A DNA stretch of 64,000 nucleotides from Papaver somniferum (Eukaryota > Streptophyta > Magnoliopsida > Ranunculales > Papaveraceae), in assembly GCF_003573695.1 (NCBI RefSeq), contig NC_039361.1, positions 39,787,393 to 39,851,392 on the forward strand, in the 5' to 3' direction. Each line of letters begins with the position of its first letter. The stretch's first letter is position 1. This document shows, one piece after another, positions 48,372 to 60,027 of this stretch. The notes below the pieces were generated by a model. That model made no database searches. It worked only from the letters and a program-made list of their open reading frames with translations, and had not been told where the DNA came from. The translations under genes were made by a program, and so were the position numbers.

Positions 48372-50738
48372 TGAAAAAGTGGGGGTACAACAACCACACC
48401 CAATATTTCGCTTAGCAATCTGTATGGAAAAACTCCAATATACTTTCTAGAGAACCAACTAGACAGTCAGACTCAATCTAGATAAAAAGTATATCAAAAA
48501 GTTTATATTTCAATCTCTCGATTTGATATATACTCAAGCAAATAGAAATCTGCGAGTCTTTATCAAATACTAGAGAGATAACTTGGATGGTACCAAAGAC
48601 CAATATCCAAGTGTCAGTCAATTTAAATCAACAACCAAAAGGTCGGATATTCTAATTGATTGAACAGCGCACAACCTGTGATATTTCAATTATATAACAA
48701 AATATAATGCGGAAAATAAATAACACAGATACCAGAATTTTGTTAACGAGGAAACCGAAAATGCAGAAAAACCCCGGGACCTAGTCCAGATTGAACACAC
48801 ACTGTATTAAGCCGCTACGGACACTAGCCTACTTCAAACTAACTTCGTCTGGACTGTAGTTGAACCCCAATCAATCTCACAGTGATCCAAGGTATAGTTA
48901 TGCTCCTACGCCTCTGATCTCAGCAGGATGCTACGTACTTGATTCCCTTAGCTGATCCCACCCACAACTAAGAGTTGCTACGACCCAAAGTCGAAGACTT
49001 TAATAAACAAATATGTATCACACAGAAAAGTCTACGGTAATAGATAAATCCATCTCCCACGAATATACCTACGATTTTTGTTTCGTCTTTTGATAAATCA
49101 AGGTGAACAAGAGCCAATCAATAAACCGGTCTTATATTCCCGAAGAACATCCTAGTATTATCGATCACCTCACAATAATCTTAATCGACGCAGCGAAAAA
49201 AAGATATTGTGGAATCACAAACGATGAGACGAAGTGTTTGTGATTAGTTTTCTATCTTGCCTATCGGAGATATAAAATCTCAAGCCAATTATTTCAATTG
49301 TACTCGTACGATAGAAACAACAAGATCAGATTACACAACTACAGGAAAAGTAGTATCGGTCTGGCTTCACAATCCCAATGAAGTTTTTAAGTCGTTAACC
49401 TGGTTTGGAAGAAGAAACCAAAGGTTAAAGGAGAATCGACTCTAGTTATGCAACTAGCATCACACATAAGGTGTGGGGATTAGGTTTCCCAGTTGCTAGA
49501 GTTCTCCCTTATATAGTTTTCAAATCAGGGTTTGCAATAATGTTAGCTTGGTAACAAAGCATTCAATATTCACCTTTAGATGAAAACCTGATAGATTCAA
49601 GCTAATATTTCTCAACCGTTGGATCGAAAAATTAGCTTGTTACACACAAATGAAATGTTCAATTTTGGGTTTACGAACCGTTCCCAAACATTAACATTTG
49701 TTGGTTCAACAATAGTTAACCAAATGGTTAGCCATATGATTACTTTCATATCAACCATATTCTTCTTCACCATAACTAGTTCAAATGACTCAAATGAACT
49801 AGTTAGAGAGTTGTTCAATTGCTTAGATCTTATGTAACTATATAAGACACAATCGAAGCAAAAACGGTTTGGTTCACTCGAATCGGTTCATGAACTTTAT
49901 ACCACGGTTTGCAAAAGCATTCCTTAGTTTAAATAAACATGAGTTCAAGAACAACCGGTTTTAGATATAACCTGCTCAAGTTCGCGGACTGGGTTCGCGG
50001 ACTTAAGATCATGGAAGGAGTTCACAAACTCCAGCAGAAATTCTCGGTCGAGAACTTCCGCCAGTTCGCGGACTGAGTTCACGGACTTGGCTCACGCCAC
50101 TTCCATTTCTCTTGATCAACAAAGTTCGCAAACTTTGGTTCAAGGAATAAGGAATTATACATATATGTGTTTCCACAACAATGCTTATATCCTACCAATA
50201 TCTATGTAATCTAAACTCTCATTTCAATCATTGAAACATTCTCAGAGGACGTATATAGCCGTTATTCACAGACCATTTTTCGTCAGAGTAATTTTCAAAG
50301 TGACTGAAACATAACATGACTTTCGTCACTAGGTAAAGATGAATTCGGCTAAAGCGAAAACTTACTAACACATATTTCGAGAAATAGATAGGCGAGATAA
50401 ACTCGGCTCGAAATAGCAAATGTGCATAATGAATGTCTATATATCAAAACGACTTTTGTCTCAAGAGTAGGAGATAGAATAGATAGACTTTTGAATGACA
50501 GATAAGTTCAAGTCTCCACATACCTTTTAATAGATGAAGATCCACCAGTTCCTTGAGTAGTCCTTCGTCTTGTATGATGATTGCCATAGAGTTCTTGAGC
50601 TCAACTACACTTTATATCCTAGTCCGAGACCTTTAGCTATGTAGGATAGAAATCAAGACTTATAGTTTTGATCACTAACATTGACAAACATGCTTGAGAT
50701 AGCAACACATGAGAGTTCGACCGAGCAATGCTCTAACA
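48372..50738 (-). repeat. Copia LTR (5' LTR of minus-strand element)
   Basis: Starts (minus) TGTTAGAGCATTGCTCGG and ends ...CACTTTTTCA. TATATAA on the minus strand at 49509-49515 is the likely promoter. It contains the 31-bp hairpin at 49774-49804. Confidence 0.9.
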
Positions 50739-51200
50739 AAATTGCAACTGATTTGACCATTTGTAGAAAATAAGTATCCATCGTGTCTTGTGTATTGACC
50801 TTCAAGACTTAAGGTTTTCCATTTACACGGATGCATCCTCTTGCATTATTGAGTTTAACCGTACAGAAGAAATTTTGATCATAATCATACCTCATAATGT
50901 CTGACAGCAATTCATCTTCCCAAGGTTTATCTCCGTCGAAATGAGGAAGTGAAACTCCCAATACGGTATGAAATATTCTTTCTTTTCTTTCCACTGTGTG
51001 CTAAATAGATGACTATGAATATTTGTTGCAGATGAATCATGATGAATGATCTTCCTCCACTCCTTATAACTTAAGACCCAAACGGACTGTGAAAGCACCT
51101 GCCTGCTTCAAATCCACTCGTGCGGACGCCGTAACATCGGTAAACTTGTTTTCAATCAGAGATTTATTTGAGCAATTCTCCAAACTTTTTTTGAACTTAG
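50739..51200. other. Outer Gypsy internal DNA preceding antisense block B
   Basis: Short frames on both strands, none recognised. The segment ends in a splice-acceptor-like pyrimidine run, CTTTTTTTGAACTTAG, just before 51201, which suggests it includes an intron of the antisense gene. Confidence 0.35.
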
Positions 51201-51856
51201 ATGTCGTTGCAGGTTGACGTTCACGTTGTTGGTGTTGAGAAAAGAAGAGTTGAAAAACCTGCGACTGCAGTTGATGATGACCATAATGGCAATGACCCAA
51301 CCTCTGTAGATGTTTATCTCAGAGATCCTATTGGTGAGTACCCGACAGCTGGACTCCTGTTTGGCGGCTTCATCGTTCCCAAGTGTTACACATCTCTTTA
51401 TACCAAGATCTGGAAGAAGTATGGACATATTTCCACCACTGAAGTGGACATATTGCCACCACTGAAGTATGGAAAAACTTCTTGCCAACTCTTCTGACTA
51501 TTGTTGCTGGATTGTTGCCAATGATCGATGAGATGAACAAGAAGAACTTTCTTGATGTCGAGAACAAAAAGATTTATCGATGGGATGACATGATCTCGAA
51601 CTGTGAGACTTTGAGGTTTAACGTAGGTTGGATCCATCGTCGGCTCGAGGTTATCAAGATTGATAGAGCGGCTGCTGCCACTAATATGATTTCTGCTACA
51701 ACTGCTATCATGGAGGAGGAGAAAGCGCTCACACTGGAGTCGATAATGGTTGAGAAAGTTGTGCAGTACTTGAAAGTGAAGACTGAAAACTTTCAAAAGA
51801 GGCTTGAAATGGCGTTTAGTAAAAATTATTTATTATTGGATGGTTTGCTCGAGTAA
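51201..51856 (+). pseudogene. Antisense block B: exon-like ORF broken by a 23-bp duplication
   Basis: Two plus frames overlap: 51201-51497 (...GEYPTAGLLFGGFIVPKCYT...IWKKYGHI...) and 51482-51856 (...LLTIVAGLLPMIDEM..., ...ETLRFNVGWIHRRLEVIKI...). They lie in different frames because a 23-base segment (TGGACATAT.TCCACCACTGAAG) is present twice in tandem at about 51423-51468. The pattern 'IW.KYGHI ... L....D.I..M ... A..L.FNV.W...RLE' resembles the C-terminal exon found in plant mobile domain (PMD)-type genes and antisense transposon ORFs; that match is from memory of the pattern. An intron acceptor just upstream suits an internal or last exon. It may share a transcript with gene A, from which the Copia insertion separates it, or be its own gene. 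Confidence 0.5.
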
Positions 51857-52308
51857 GCATTTGAGAGCATTTCTTGTGTACATTCAAGACTTGTTCTTTG
51901 AATAAAGTAGGATGATTGATTGATGAAAGAATTTCTGTTAGATTAATGAAATCTATTTTGAATTTTGAACGAATGAGAATATTGCATACTCTTTGAAGGA
52001 ATAGAAATTACATTTTGAAATTAAAGTAAATTGTTTACTGATCATTCAAGCATAATATGCATTGATCCACTTGCCGTTGATTATGTTTCCTTATACTCCT
52101 CCATTAACAGCCAAGATTTGTAATATCCGTTGGATATTGCCTTGAGGATTACATACGTCCCTTCCCATTTCGGGGAGAACTTGGGAGAATACATGTCTTG
52201 TTGAATATGTTTTAATGTTTTTAGAACCAAATCTCATACTTGGAATGTTCGAGGTCTTAGCAATTTGTTGTATGCCCTGGAGATCCTTTGTTTGTAAGCC
52301 TCTACATA

Positions 52309-53435
52309 TTATTCCACCTTAGCTCTCCTTGACTCGAGCATGTCCAGTTCAGCAATTCTCGAATTAGACATTTCAGCTTCGTCCCATTGTATTCCAATGG
52401 ATGTTGCAATCCTTGCTGAAGGAATCTTGATTTCAGCTGGGAGAATGGCATCAGCACCGTAGACGAGAGAGTATGGTGAGGTCCTGATTGAGCTTCTAGG
52501 TGAGGTTCGATAAGACCATAAAGCCATAGGAAGTTTTTCATGCCACGTTCGAGGATTATCATGAACCGTTCGACTGAGAATCCGGATCAAAGTCTTATTG
52601 ATACTCTCCGCTTGTACGTTTCCTTGGGGATAGTACGGTGTAGAGAAAATTGTTTGATACCATATTCCTCGAGAAATTCTTCTACATGTATGTTGGCAAA
52701 AGGAGTTCCATTAGCTGTGATGATATGTTTAGGAACGCCGAATCTACATATGATGTATTCCTTGGTGAAGTCTGCAATCGTGACTCCAGTGGTGTTTCGA
52801 AAAGGTATAGCTTCAACCCATTTGGTGAAATACTCAGTTGCTGTGATGATGTACTCGTGCTACTTCGAAGATGTTGGATTGATTTTTCCGATGATATCCA
52901 GTCCCCAGCTATAGAAAGGCCATGGACTGCTCACAAAATGTAATGGGAGACAAGGAGTGTGAATGAGGTTACCATGGATCTAGCACCGATGACATTTCTG
53001 AACGTAGGCAGCTGCATCGTCTTCCATGGTCGGCCAATAGTATTTCTCATGGATCTGGAGAAATAATTTCCTCCACCCCTGGTGTTCTCCTTCGTGCATT
53101 TCCTTCAAAATTGTTGGAATTTCATGCTCATCCAAGCATCTCAGCAGGTTTCCACCAAAGATTTTGCGATACATAATCCCTTCCAGATAGACAAACCTCT
53201 TGGACCTCTGGGTAAGTTTGATTATTTCTTTTTTCTCTGACGGAAAATCATTGTCGCACAGGTATTTGATGTAAGGTTCTCTCCAGTCCCAAGTGTGACA
53301 GAATGTTAGAGCTTCCAAATGATGAGGTGGTGTCTGACAATTGAGACAAAATCCTTGCAGCATTCTCGACTGAGCCTCCATGGAGGGCCAATAGTACCCA
53401 AGCCTTTGGAGCCTTCTGTAAAGTGTAACCACCAA
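52309..53435 (-). pseudogene. Gypsy integrase, inactivated
   Basis: The minus frame at 52980-53435 holds two successive zinc-binding-like modules. The first has LYRRLQRLGYYWPSMEAQ...C..C (followed by WREPYIKYL). The second has HEGEHQ...LQIHEKYYWPTMEDD...C..C, the usual H-H-C-C domain. The catalytic core follows at about 52600-52930 with stops. The second catalytic Asp of the D-D-E set, normally in T-D-N-G, is Ala here (TANGTPF). A frameshift near 52600 moves the end into the frame of 52309-52590 (...NPRTWHEKLPMALWSYRT..., ...SPYSLVYGADAILPAEI). Integrase would insert the cDNA; this one cannot. Confidence 0.85.
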
Positions 53436-53690
53436 AGTTTGTCCGCATATTTCCTCATGTATATGTTTGAGTTGCTCGCTCGCTTCTTAATCTCCGAGAC
53501 ATCGTGAAAAAAAACCGTTAGAGTTGCGATAATATAATGCTCTGTGTAGCATAAAAAAGTTCTTCAATTCTTTGAGGCTAATTTTCCCTTTAGTAAGAGA
53601 ACTGCTCAGTTCATGAATGATAGGTGCTCGCCAGTCGCTCGTTTGAGAATCTTCGACTTGAGTGATCCAGGTTGATGACACAAAACGCCT

Positions 53691-55666
53691 TTATACGGTG
53701 ATGGACTTCTCTGGCCCTTCAAATTGCAGTTTGGATGCAAGAGTTGCTAAACAGTCAGCATGTCTGTTGTTTGTACGACCGGTATGGACGATCGTTGCCT
53801 CGGAAAAATAAGCTAATATGCATTGTGCCTCGACTCTGAATGGAGAAAGTGTCACTTCTTTGAGTGAGTACGCGCCGTTCATCTGATTAACTAACAACTT
53901 GGAGTCTCCTCTTATCTCCAGATGCATTGCTCCTGCTTGCTTGGCCAAAGATAATCCCAGCAAGAAGGCCTCATATTCCGCTGAATTGTTGGTACAGTGG
54001 AAATCTAACTTGAACGAATGCGAGAAGACTTCACCGGATGGGGATACTAATACGACGCCCGCTCCACCAGTGTCATTGCTAGGAGTGGCTGATCCATCGA
54101 AGTATAACAACCATGTTTCTTCTTTAATAACTGAAATTTCTGGAAACTCGCCCGGCACATCTTCATGTAGCATTGTGATGTCTTCTCCTGGAAAGGCAAC
54201 GAGCAAGTCTGCAACTTCTTGGCCCTTTATTTCTTTGGGTGAGACACATGCAATGTCAAACTCTGACATATGTAATAACCATTTTGCAGGTCTGCCTATC
54301 AAAGATGGTTTTGACAGTAAGAATTTTCCAGGATCAACTTTAGCAACAAGTACGACTCTGTTGGACATCAAATAATGTCTGAATTTCTGAATCGCATGAA
54401 CGAATGCTAAGCATGCTCTTTCGGATTTAGGGTGCCGGAGTTCAGCATCTCTCATTGTACGGTTAAAGTAGTAGATAGGATGTTGGACACCTTCTTCGTC
54501 CTCTTGAGCGAGAAAATCCCCAATAACAACATCACTAGAGGCCGTGTAAAGTATCAATGGTCGTCCTTGCACTGTGGATTTCATGACATGGGTGATAATA
54601 GTATCTTCTGGATCTTTTGAAATGCATTTTTTTGGACAGTCGTCCATGCAAAATTTGCTCCATTCTTCAGTAGAGGAGTAAATGAAGCAATGAGCTGAGT
54701 TAGTCCAGGGATCAAACGTCAGATGTAGTTTACCTTGACCATAAAGCTCTGAAGATCTTTCACAGTACGTGGAGGAGGCATGGTGGTAATTGCTTTGGTC
54801 TTGTCTGGGTCGACTTTGATTCCTTCTGACGTGACCTGGAACCCTAGAAACTTCCCAGAAGAAACACCAAGTGCACATTTCATGCGATTCATCTTCAATT
54901 TGTATTCTCTGCATATTTCGAAGAATTTTCTCAAAACATCTAGATGGGACAATCGAGTTTTTGATTTGAATACCACATCGTCAACCTAGTCTTCTACTTG
55001 TTTGTGCATCATATAATGAAAGATAGCGGTCATCGCTCGTTGATAGGTAGCACCTGCATTCTTCAATCCAAAAGTCATCACAATATAATGAAAGTTCCCG
55101 ATGGGCGTTCAGAACGCAGTCTTGTTAGCATCATGCTCATACATCTTGATATGGTTGTAGCCGCTGTAATCATCCATAAATGAGAACATGCCATGACCAC
55201 TGGTTGCATCAACGAGCATGTCGATATTGGGTAAAGGAAAGTCTTCTTTCGGGCAACACTTGTTCAGGTTTCTGAAATCTACACAGCATCGGATCTGAAG
55301 ATTTTTCTTCTTGACCGGGATAACGTTCGCTAGCCACGTCGGATGTTGAATGGGATTGATGAATCCTGCTGCTAGTATCTTCTGAACTTCAACTTTAATT
55401 TGTTCCTGAACTTCATGTCTGAACTTCCTGGGCGGTTGTTTGACAGGCTTGGATCCAGGAGTTATGTGCAAGTGATGTGTGACCAACTTGTCGTCAAGAT
55501 CAGGCATTTCCTCGTACGTCCAAGCAAAAATATCTTGATACTCCTTCAACATTCTTATCAATCCTGTTTGTTCCTCTAGTGACAGTGTATAACTGATCAA
55601 GATTAGTCTTGGTTCTTCCTCTGTTCCGATATTGATTGTCTCAAGATCATCAGCAGTGGAATCCAT
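53691..55666 (-). pseudogene. Gypsy reverse transcriptase and RNase H, inactivated
   Basis: 55109-55666: N-terminal RT with LDDKLVTHHLHITPGSKPVK, then CCVDFRNLNKCCPKEDFPLP and FMDDYSGYNHI. A TGA at 55109-55111 ends it. After about 40 codons a TAG (54986-54988) replaces the Tyr of the Y-x-D-D active site. The palm/thumb continues at 54719-54976 (KMNRMKCALGVSSGKFLGF), another stop follows, and a frameshift near 54600 leads to 53691-54914. There the connection region (LILYTASSDVVIGDFLAQED, AEYEAFLLGLSLAK) includes an RNase H fold: YFDGSATPSNDTGGAG, AEYEA, GDSKLL, NRHADCLATLA, with the D-E-D-D type acidic residues visible. At least three stops or shifts make it a relic. Confidence 0.92.
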
Positions 55667-56026
55667 GCCATCTGTAACTGCCGTGGGGCATCTTGAATTC
55701 CTTCATCGGGTGATTGCTCGCTATTACATGATTCTTCATGGCGGGGAGACTTTTCACCGACCTCCCCTATTAATTGCTAATCTCTGCATCGGAGATAAGT
55801 GATTATTCCTTTCGCATCATAGCTGGTTATAAAGTTGGATTTTTTATGAGTCGTAGCTTGATCCTAGTGACGCTTGAGCGGTGTGGCAGGTGGCTTGGTC
55901 GGTTTATCACCTGAAGATGATGGCATGTCAGCAGCTTTCTCGATGGACTTCCATCCCGGGAGTGGAGTACTTTAGATCTTTCTTGGAGGTTCGGGGATGC
56001 TTTTTGGTGGTTCTAGGAACTCAGCA

Positions 56027-56404
56027 TCATAAATCGGAGTATAAGGAGATGAAGAGGATGGAATTGAGCAAAGCCTTCATGCATTGGTGATATGTCAAGG
56101 GAACAACCTTATTATCATGGAGCCACGGTCGTCCGAGTATCATGTGATAATCAGGATCTTTCTCAATCACGTGAAATTTGACCGTTGATTGAATAGGTCC
56201 CACTTTCAGATCCACATAGGCGTACCCATATGTGTGGCTCTGGCTTCCTTCAAAACCCGTCATCAATATGGGATGATGAAATATTTTGCTTTGTGAGACT
56301 TTGGATGCCTTGAGAGTCTTTATAGTGACGAGGTTCATATAAGCGCCTGTATCAACAAGAGCTCTCCTGAATTCAGAATATTTGATAAAAGCAGTCACGT
56401 ACAT
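56027..56404 (-). pseudogene. Gypsy aspartic protease of the outer element
   Basis: A 125-residue frame with RRALVDTGAYMNLVTIKTLK carrying the catalytic D-T-G, then HPILMTGFEG, YAYVDLKVGP and DYHMILGRPWLH, the conserved end of retroviral-type proteases in plant Gypsy elements. It is homologous to the inner copy's protease (35251-35505), which has D-A-G and stops early. It lies between the gag N-terminus and the RT, as expected for a gag-pol order. The domain itself looks intact, but its polyprotein is broken on both sides. Confidence 0.85.
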
Positions 56405-56607
56405 GTCCCGGTTATGTCATTCTTCTGCCATTCAGTCTTCTTCAGTGAAAGTGATGTTGTTTATCTAATGTTCATATGCCTTGGACACTTCCTCAACTAC
56501 TAGAGATGATGGAACTATTCGCACATCAGATGATATTTGGTTGAGTGCATCAAACGTGTTCGTACATTGATCTGTGGAGAAGTGCAGGAGTTCACATAGA
56601 TTCTCGA

Positions 56608-56952
56608 TTAAATGTGTAACTTCCTGATCCACTGGTTCTCATAAGCAGTGAAATTGTTGGCTTGAGGATGATCCTCAATTGAGGAGTTATCCCTTAGTGC
56701 CAGAATTTCTGGAGCAGGGGCGCCGCTTAAATCTGATGTCAACCTCATGAGAAAATTAAGTATGTTGTTTATTGTCTCTTTCATCAGGTCTATGTTCCTT
56801 GTGTGGATTGCCTGTATCCGTGCCAACTCGATCAAGGTTATGACTTCTCCATCGACCGTGCCATCAAAATGAGTGTTGGAGGGAAGAACATTACCATTTG
56901 AAAGATTCTGACCGAAATTTGGAGTAGTTGAATTAGACCTAAGACCAACCAT
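56608..56952 (-). pseudogene. Gypsy gag N-terminus of the outer element (core missing)
   Basis: Starts ATG at 56950-56952 (MVGLRSNSTTPNFGQNLSNG), about 40 bases past the primer site, and stays open for 114 codons to a stop at 56608. Contents: LARIQAIHTRNIDLMKETIN and an Asn/Ser-rich tail. The Retrotrans_gag core and knuckle seen in the inner copy (35.5-36.8 kb) are absent: only about 200 bases separate this frame from the protease. A deletion removed them. Confidence 0.75.
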
Positions 56953-56988
56953 CTTTGTGAAAATTGGGATTGCAACCGAGAGATTAAT

Positions 56989-57006
56989 CTCCCACTGTGG
57001 TCGCCA
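56989..57006 (-). promoter_or_regulatory. Primer binding site of outer Gypsy element
   Basis: Minus strand TGGCGACCACAGTGGGAG, three bases after the G4 LTR end. Same site as the inner element (one base differs). Confidence 0.75.
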
Positions 57007-57009
57007 ATC

Positions 57010-60000
57010 TGTTGATGGGAAAAAACGATTTGCTAGTTTTTCAGGAAGTAGAGAGATGACCCTGCGGACGGAGACTCCCGAACCGAGCAAACTGCCTAAC
57101 CTCAAACAGATGCACTGCACGAGAGTGCTTTGAGTTTGAGAGATCAATTTGAAGGACTCCGGCCTAAATCAAGAAATAGTCGTTCCAGAGTCAACTCGGT
57201 CACAAAGAGGGAAAAGGGTTGATCTGTAGGAGGAAAACTGAGAAGTGTGTGAGATCAATGGTGATCAAGGAGTGTGAATGCATTGTAGGTTTCTGCAAAT
57301 GAACTAATGAGTTTGAATTATGCTCAATTGAGAGATTGTTTCTCACACGATGATTCTTGGTTAGACGATAGATGTTGTCTGTCTTTTTCTGTTGTTCAAT
57401 CGTGGATTCAGAAACTTATTTATATTGTTAGAATGTAGACACATTTCTCTCCAGCAAGTGTGACGGTTGCTCGAGTGAAAGAGTGGGAAAGTGGAAATCA
57501 TGGTTAAATCAATTTCAGGTGGTGAAAAGACTTGGTTGATTGTCCACCCAATACTTTACTAACTCCTTAAACTGCTTGCACGACTTACTCACATTTCTCA
57601 TCGTGGATGAACACACGTATCGTAGGCCTCCAGACTAAAACCTAATTAATATCCCCCCATGTGACATGATTGATACCTCATGATTTGTGGAGTCTGCAAG
57701 GCAGACGTGTATTTAATTAGTCAATTGTTGACTTGATTAGACGATGATTCTAAGTATTGTTCAGTCGAGCATGGTTGCCAAATGCTCTATGATTCATGGA
57801 TTGAACATGTCTGCTGGGACGTATAATCCTCAAATAAATGTTGATAATTGGATCAACATAATGAATATTGATAGCCTGAGCAAATATTGCTCGTATGATG
57901 AATTGTTGAATATTGATAGTTGAATCAATATTAATACTTTGAGCAAATATTATTCGTCTGAGTAAAATTACTGAATATTGATAGTTGAATCAATATTCCT
58001 CGTCTGAGCAAATATTGCTCATTTGATAAATTAATGAATATTGATAGTTGAATCAATATTAATACCATGAGAAAATATTGCTCGTTTGGTGAATTATTGG
58101 TAGCATGACCAAATAAAATATTTATTAAAATATTGGTAGCTAGACTGAATATTATATAATTAATTAAGATATTGATTGTTGGATCAATCATAAAATTATT
58201 AGTGTTTAAACTTGCTCAGAATTAGGATTTGCAAAGTATTCAGTTCGAAACCATGACTTTGATCGATTGCTGATCAATTGATGATTTACTGAAAATTAAT
58301 CACTGAGTGAAGGAGGGACAGACTACACAGGATGATGGCCGACCATGTAGCGTCCATGTGCTCGAGTGAGCATGCACCAAAGTCCTTTGTTGACCAGTTG
58401 GTGAGAGGATGATTAAATGCTGGTTTAATCATTTATTAAAATAGTGCTCGTCTGAGCGCTAGGTAATAAAACCTAATTATGGAGAGATGAGGGACCGTCC
58501 AAGGGGTGTGAAACCGGACCTTGGTGGTCTTGGGACCAGCTGGTGGTCGTTTGAGAAAATTCCAAATTTGCTGGAAAGAGTTTGAACCCAATATGAACTG
58601 TTGAAAGCTAATTAGGTCAAAATTGTGAAAGAGTGTGGGACTGGCTCCTTGCAATCCTAAGGGATGACCTTGGTCGGTCAAGGCATGCCCGTGTCACCAT
58701 ATTGTATGTGTCTCAGTCCTGAGAATTTTGGTATTTTCTGGTGCGCGTTTGAGCAATATTATGGATTTTCAGAAGAGTTTGATCTTGACTGAAACTCTTG
58801 ATTTTTCTCGAACGAGCAAGTAGAAATTTGCTCGTGTGACCAATATTTTGAGAATATTAAAATAATAGTATTTTAATATTTGTCGTGAGTAGCCTAGTCG
58901 GTCATATGACCATTTGACTTTTTAGCCTTTTGATGGTTTGAGCAATATTTGAGAAAATACGCAAAACTAGGGTTGTTGCTCAAACAAAGGAATTTTATGA
59001 GATGAAGCAAATAATAATAATAAGAAAAAAATATGGGATAATAGGGTGTGGGACCGGCCACCGCTAGGGCATGGCCGACCGGCTAGGTGGTCAGGTCACG
59101 CGACTTCTTTCCCTATTTTTTATTATGTTTTCATCGTTTGAAGGAAAATATGGAGAAACTAAGAGTTTTGCTCAAACAAGGAAATTAGCTCGAATGAAGG
59201 AGTTTTCATGAGATCAGGAAAAATAATAAATAATGGGAGAGGCGTGGTGCCTGCCATGGCGGGCCCCGTCCTCTAGGCTCCTCTTTTATTATTTTATTAA
59301 TATTATTTTCCTTCCCAATTTTGCATAGGTTTCCTCGTTCGTCCATATTTTTGAATGCTCGTTCGTGCGTTCGGGTGCTCGTTTGTGCATTATGTGTTAA
59401 GTACACTCGCACCATTTTCCAGGGCTTACTCGGTGATGGCCCAGATGCCCGAACAGTGAATATTTATTACTAATTCATGGAATTCAGCTGAGAATCAGCC
59501 ACGAAACAAAGTAATAAAATGAAATGATTATCTATTACTAATCCATGGATCCAGCTGAGGATCATCCATGGAACGGAGTAACGAGATAAATAGATTATCT
59601 TCTAGGAATTCAGTTGATGAATGGAACGCTAGAATTAACCTATTTGCATAATCGAGATATGATATAATTGAAGCATCATACTCGTTCTGAGGGGGGGTGT
59701 ATAGTCAGGGAACAAAGAATAGTGTGACGTCTTGAAGGAATTAGGATCTATACTAGCGTGCAATATGTCTAGGAGACGCCCAATCATTAAGAGATTATAT
59801 ACACGGTCTCTCTACGTAGTTAGGGAACAACGAGCAACGGACGTCCTGAAGGCGTTAGGATTTATACTAGCATGCAATATGTCTAGGAGCCGCCCAATCA
59901 TTTTGATTCTATGTTGAGGTGATGATGAAATGTGTGAAGCATTGAAAGCTCAGCTAAGAGGCTTTTTGAGAAACATATTCATCATAGCTCTGAGAGGAAC

Positions 60001-60027
60001 GTACGCTCAGTCAGAGATCGTGAAATG
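57010..60027 (-). repeat. Gypsy LTR G4 (5' LTR of outer element), cut by a Copia insertion
   Basis: Starts TGTTGATGGG and pairs with G1. Minus TATAAATA at 57417-57424. The stem repeats are at 57840-58090. At 60027 the sequence is interrupted by the Copia LTR; the missing U3 start would lie beyond the window. Confidence 0.88.

Larger units (their letters stand above)
42690..50738 (-). mobile_element. Non-autonomous Copia element (SIRE/Maximus-like)
   Basis: 8.05 kb with LTRs of about 2.36 kb, primer site at 48358-48369, and a polypurine tract at 45048-45059. Flanking five bases are AAGTT (left) and AAATT (right), a target duplication with one mismatch. The 3.3-kb internal part has one sizeable ORF (47589-48305) and no protease, integrase or RT, so it must have used another element's enzymes. 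It is inserted in the outer Gypsy internal region between antisense gene A and block B. Confidence 0.85.
21967..60027 (-). mobile_element. Outer Ty3/Gypsy element (Tat/Ogre-like), broken and filled by insertions
   Basis: Minus-strand order from the right: 5' LTR G4, primer site, gag N-terminus, protease, reverse transcriptase/RNase H, integrase, antisense block B, Copia insertion (42690-50738), antisense gene A, inner Gypsy insertion (24536-40530), 3' LTR G1. G1 and G4 share diagnostic differences from the inner pair. The element lost its gag core, its pol carries several stops and frameshifts, and the 3' LTR lacks its U3 start and polypurine tract. The Tat/Ogre-like assignment rests on the primer site, long LTRs and extra ORFs between pol and the 3' LTR. 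Confidence 0.8.

Noticed and set aside
53899..54375. A 158-codon plus frame opposite RNase H
   Set aside because: Antisense shadow of the RT/RNase H coding strand; no homology or promoter of its own.
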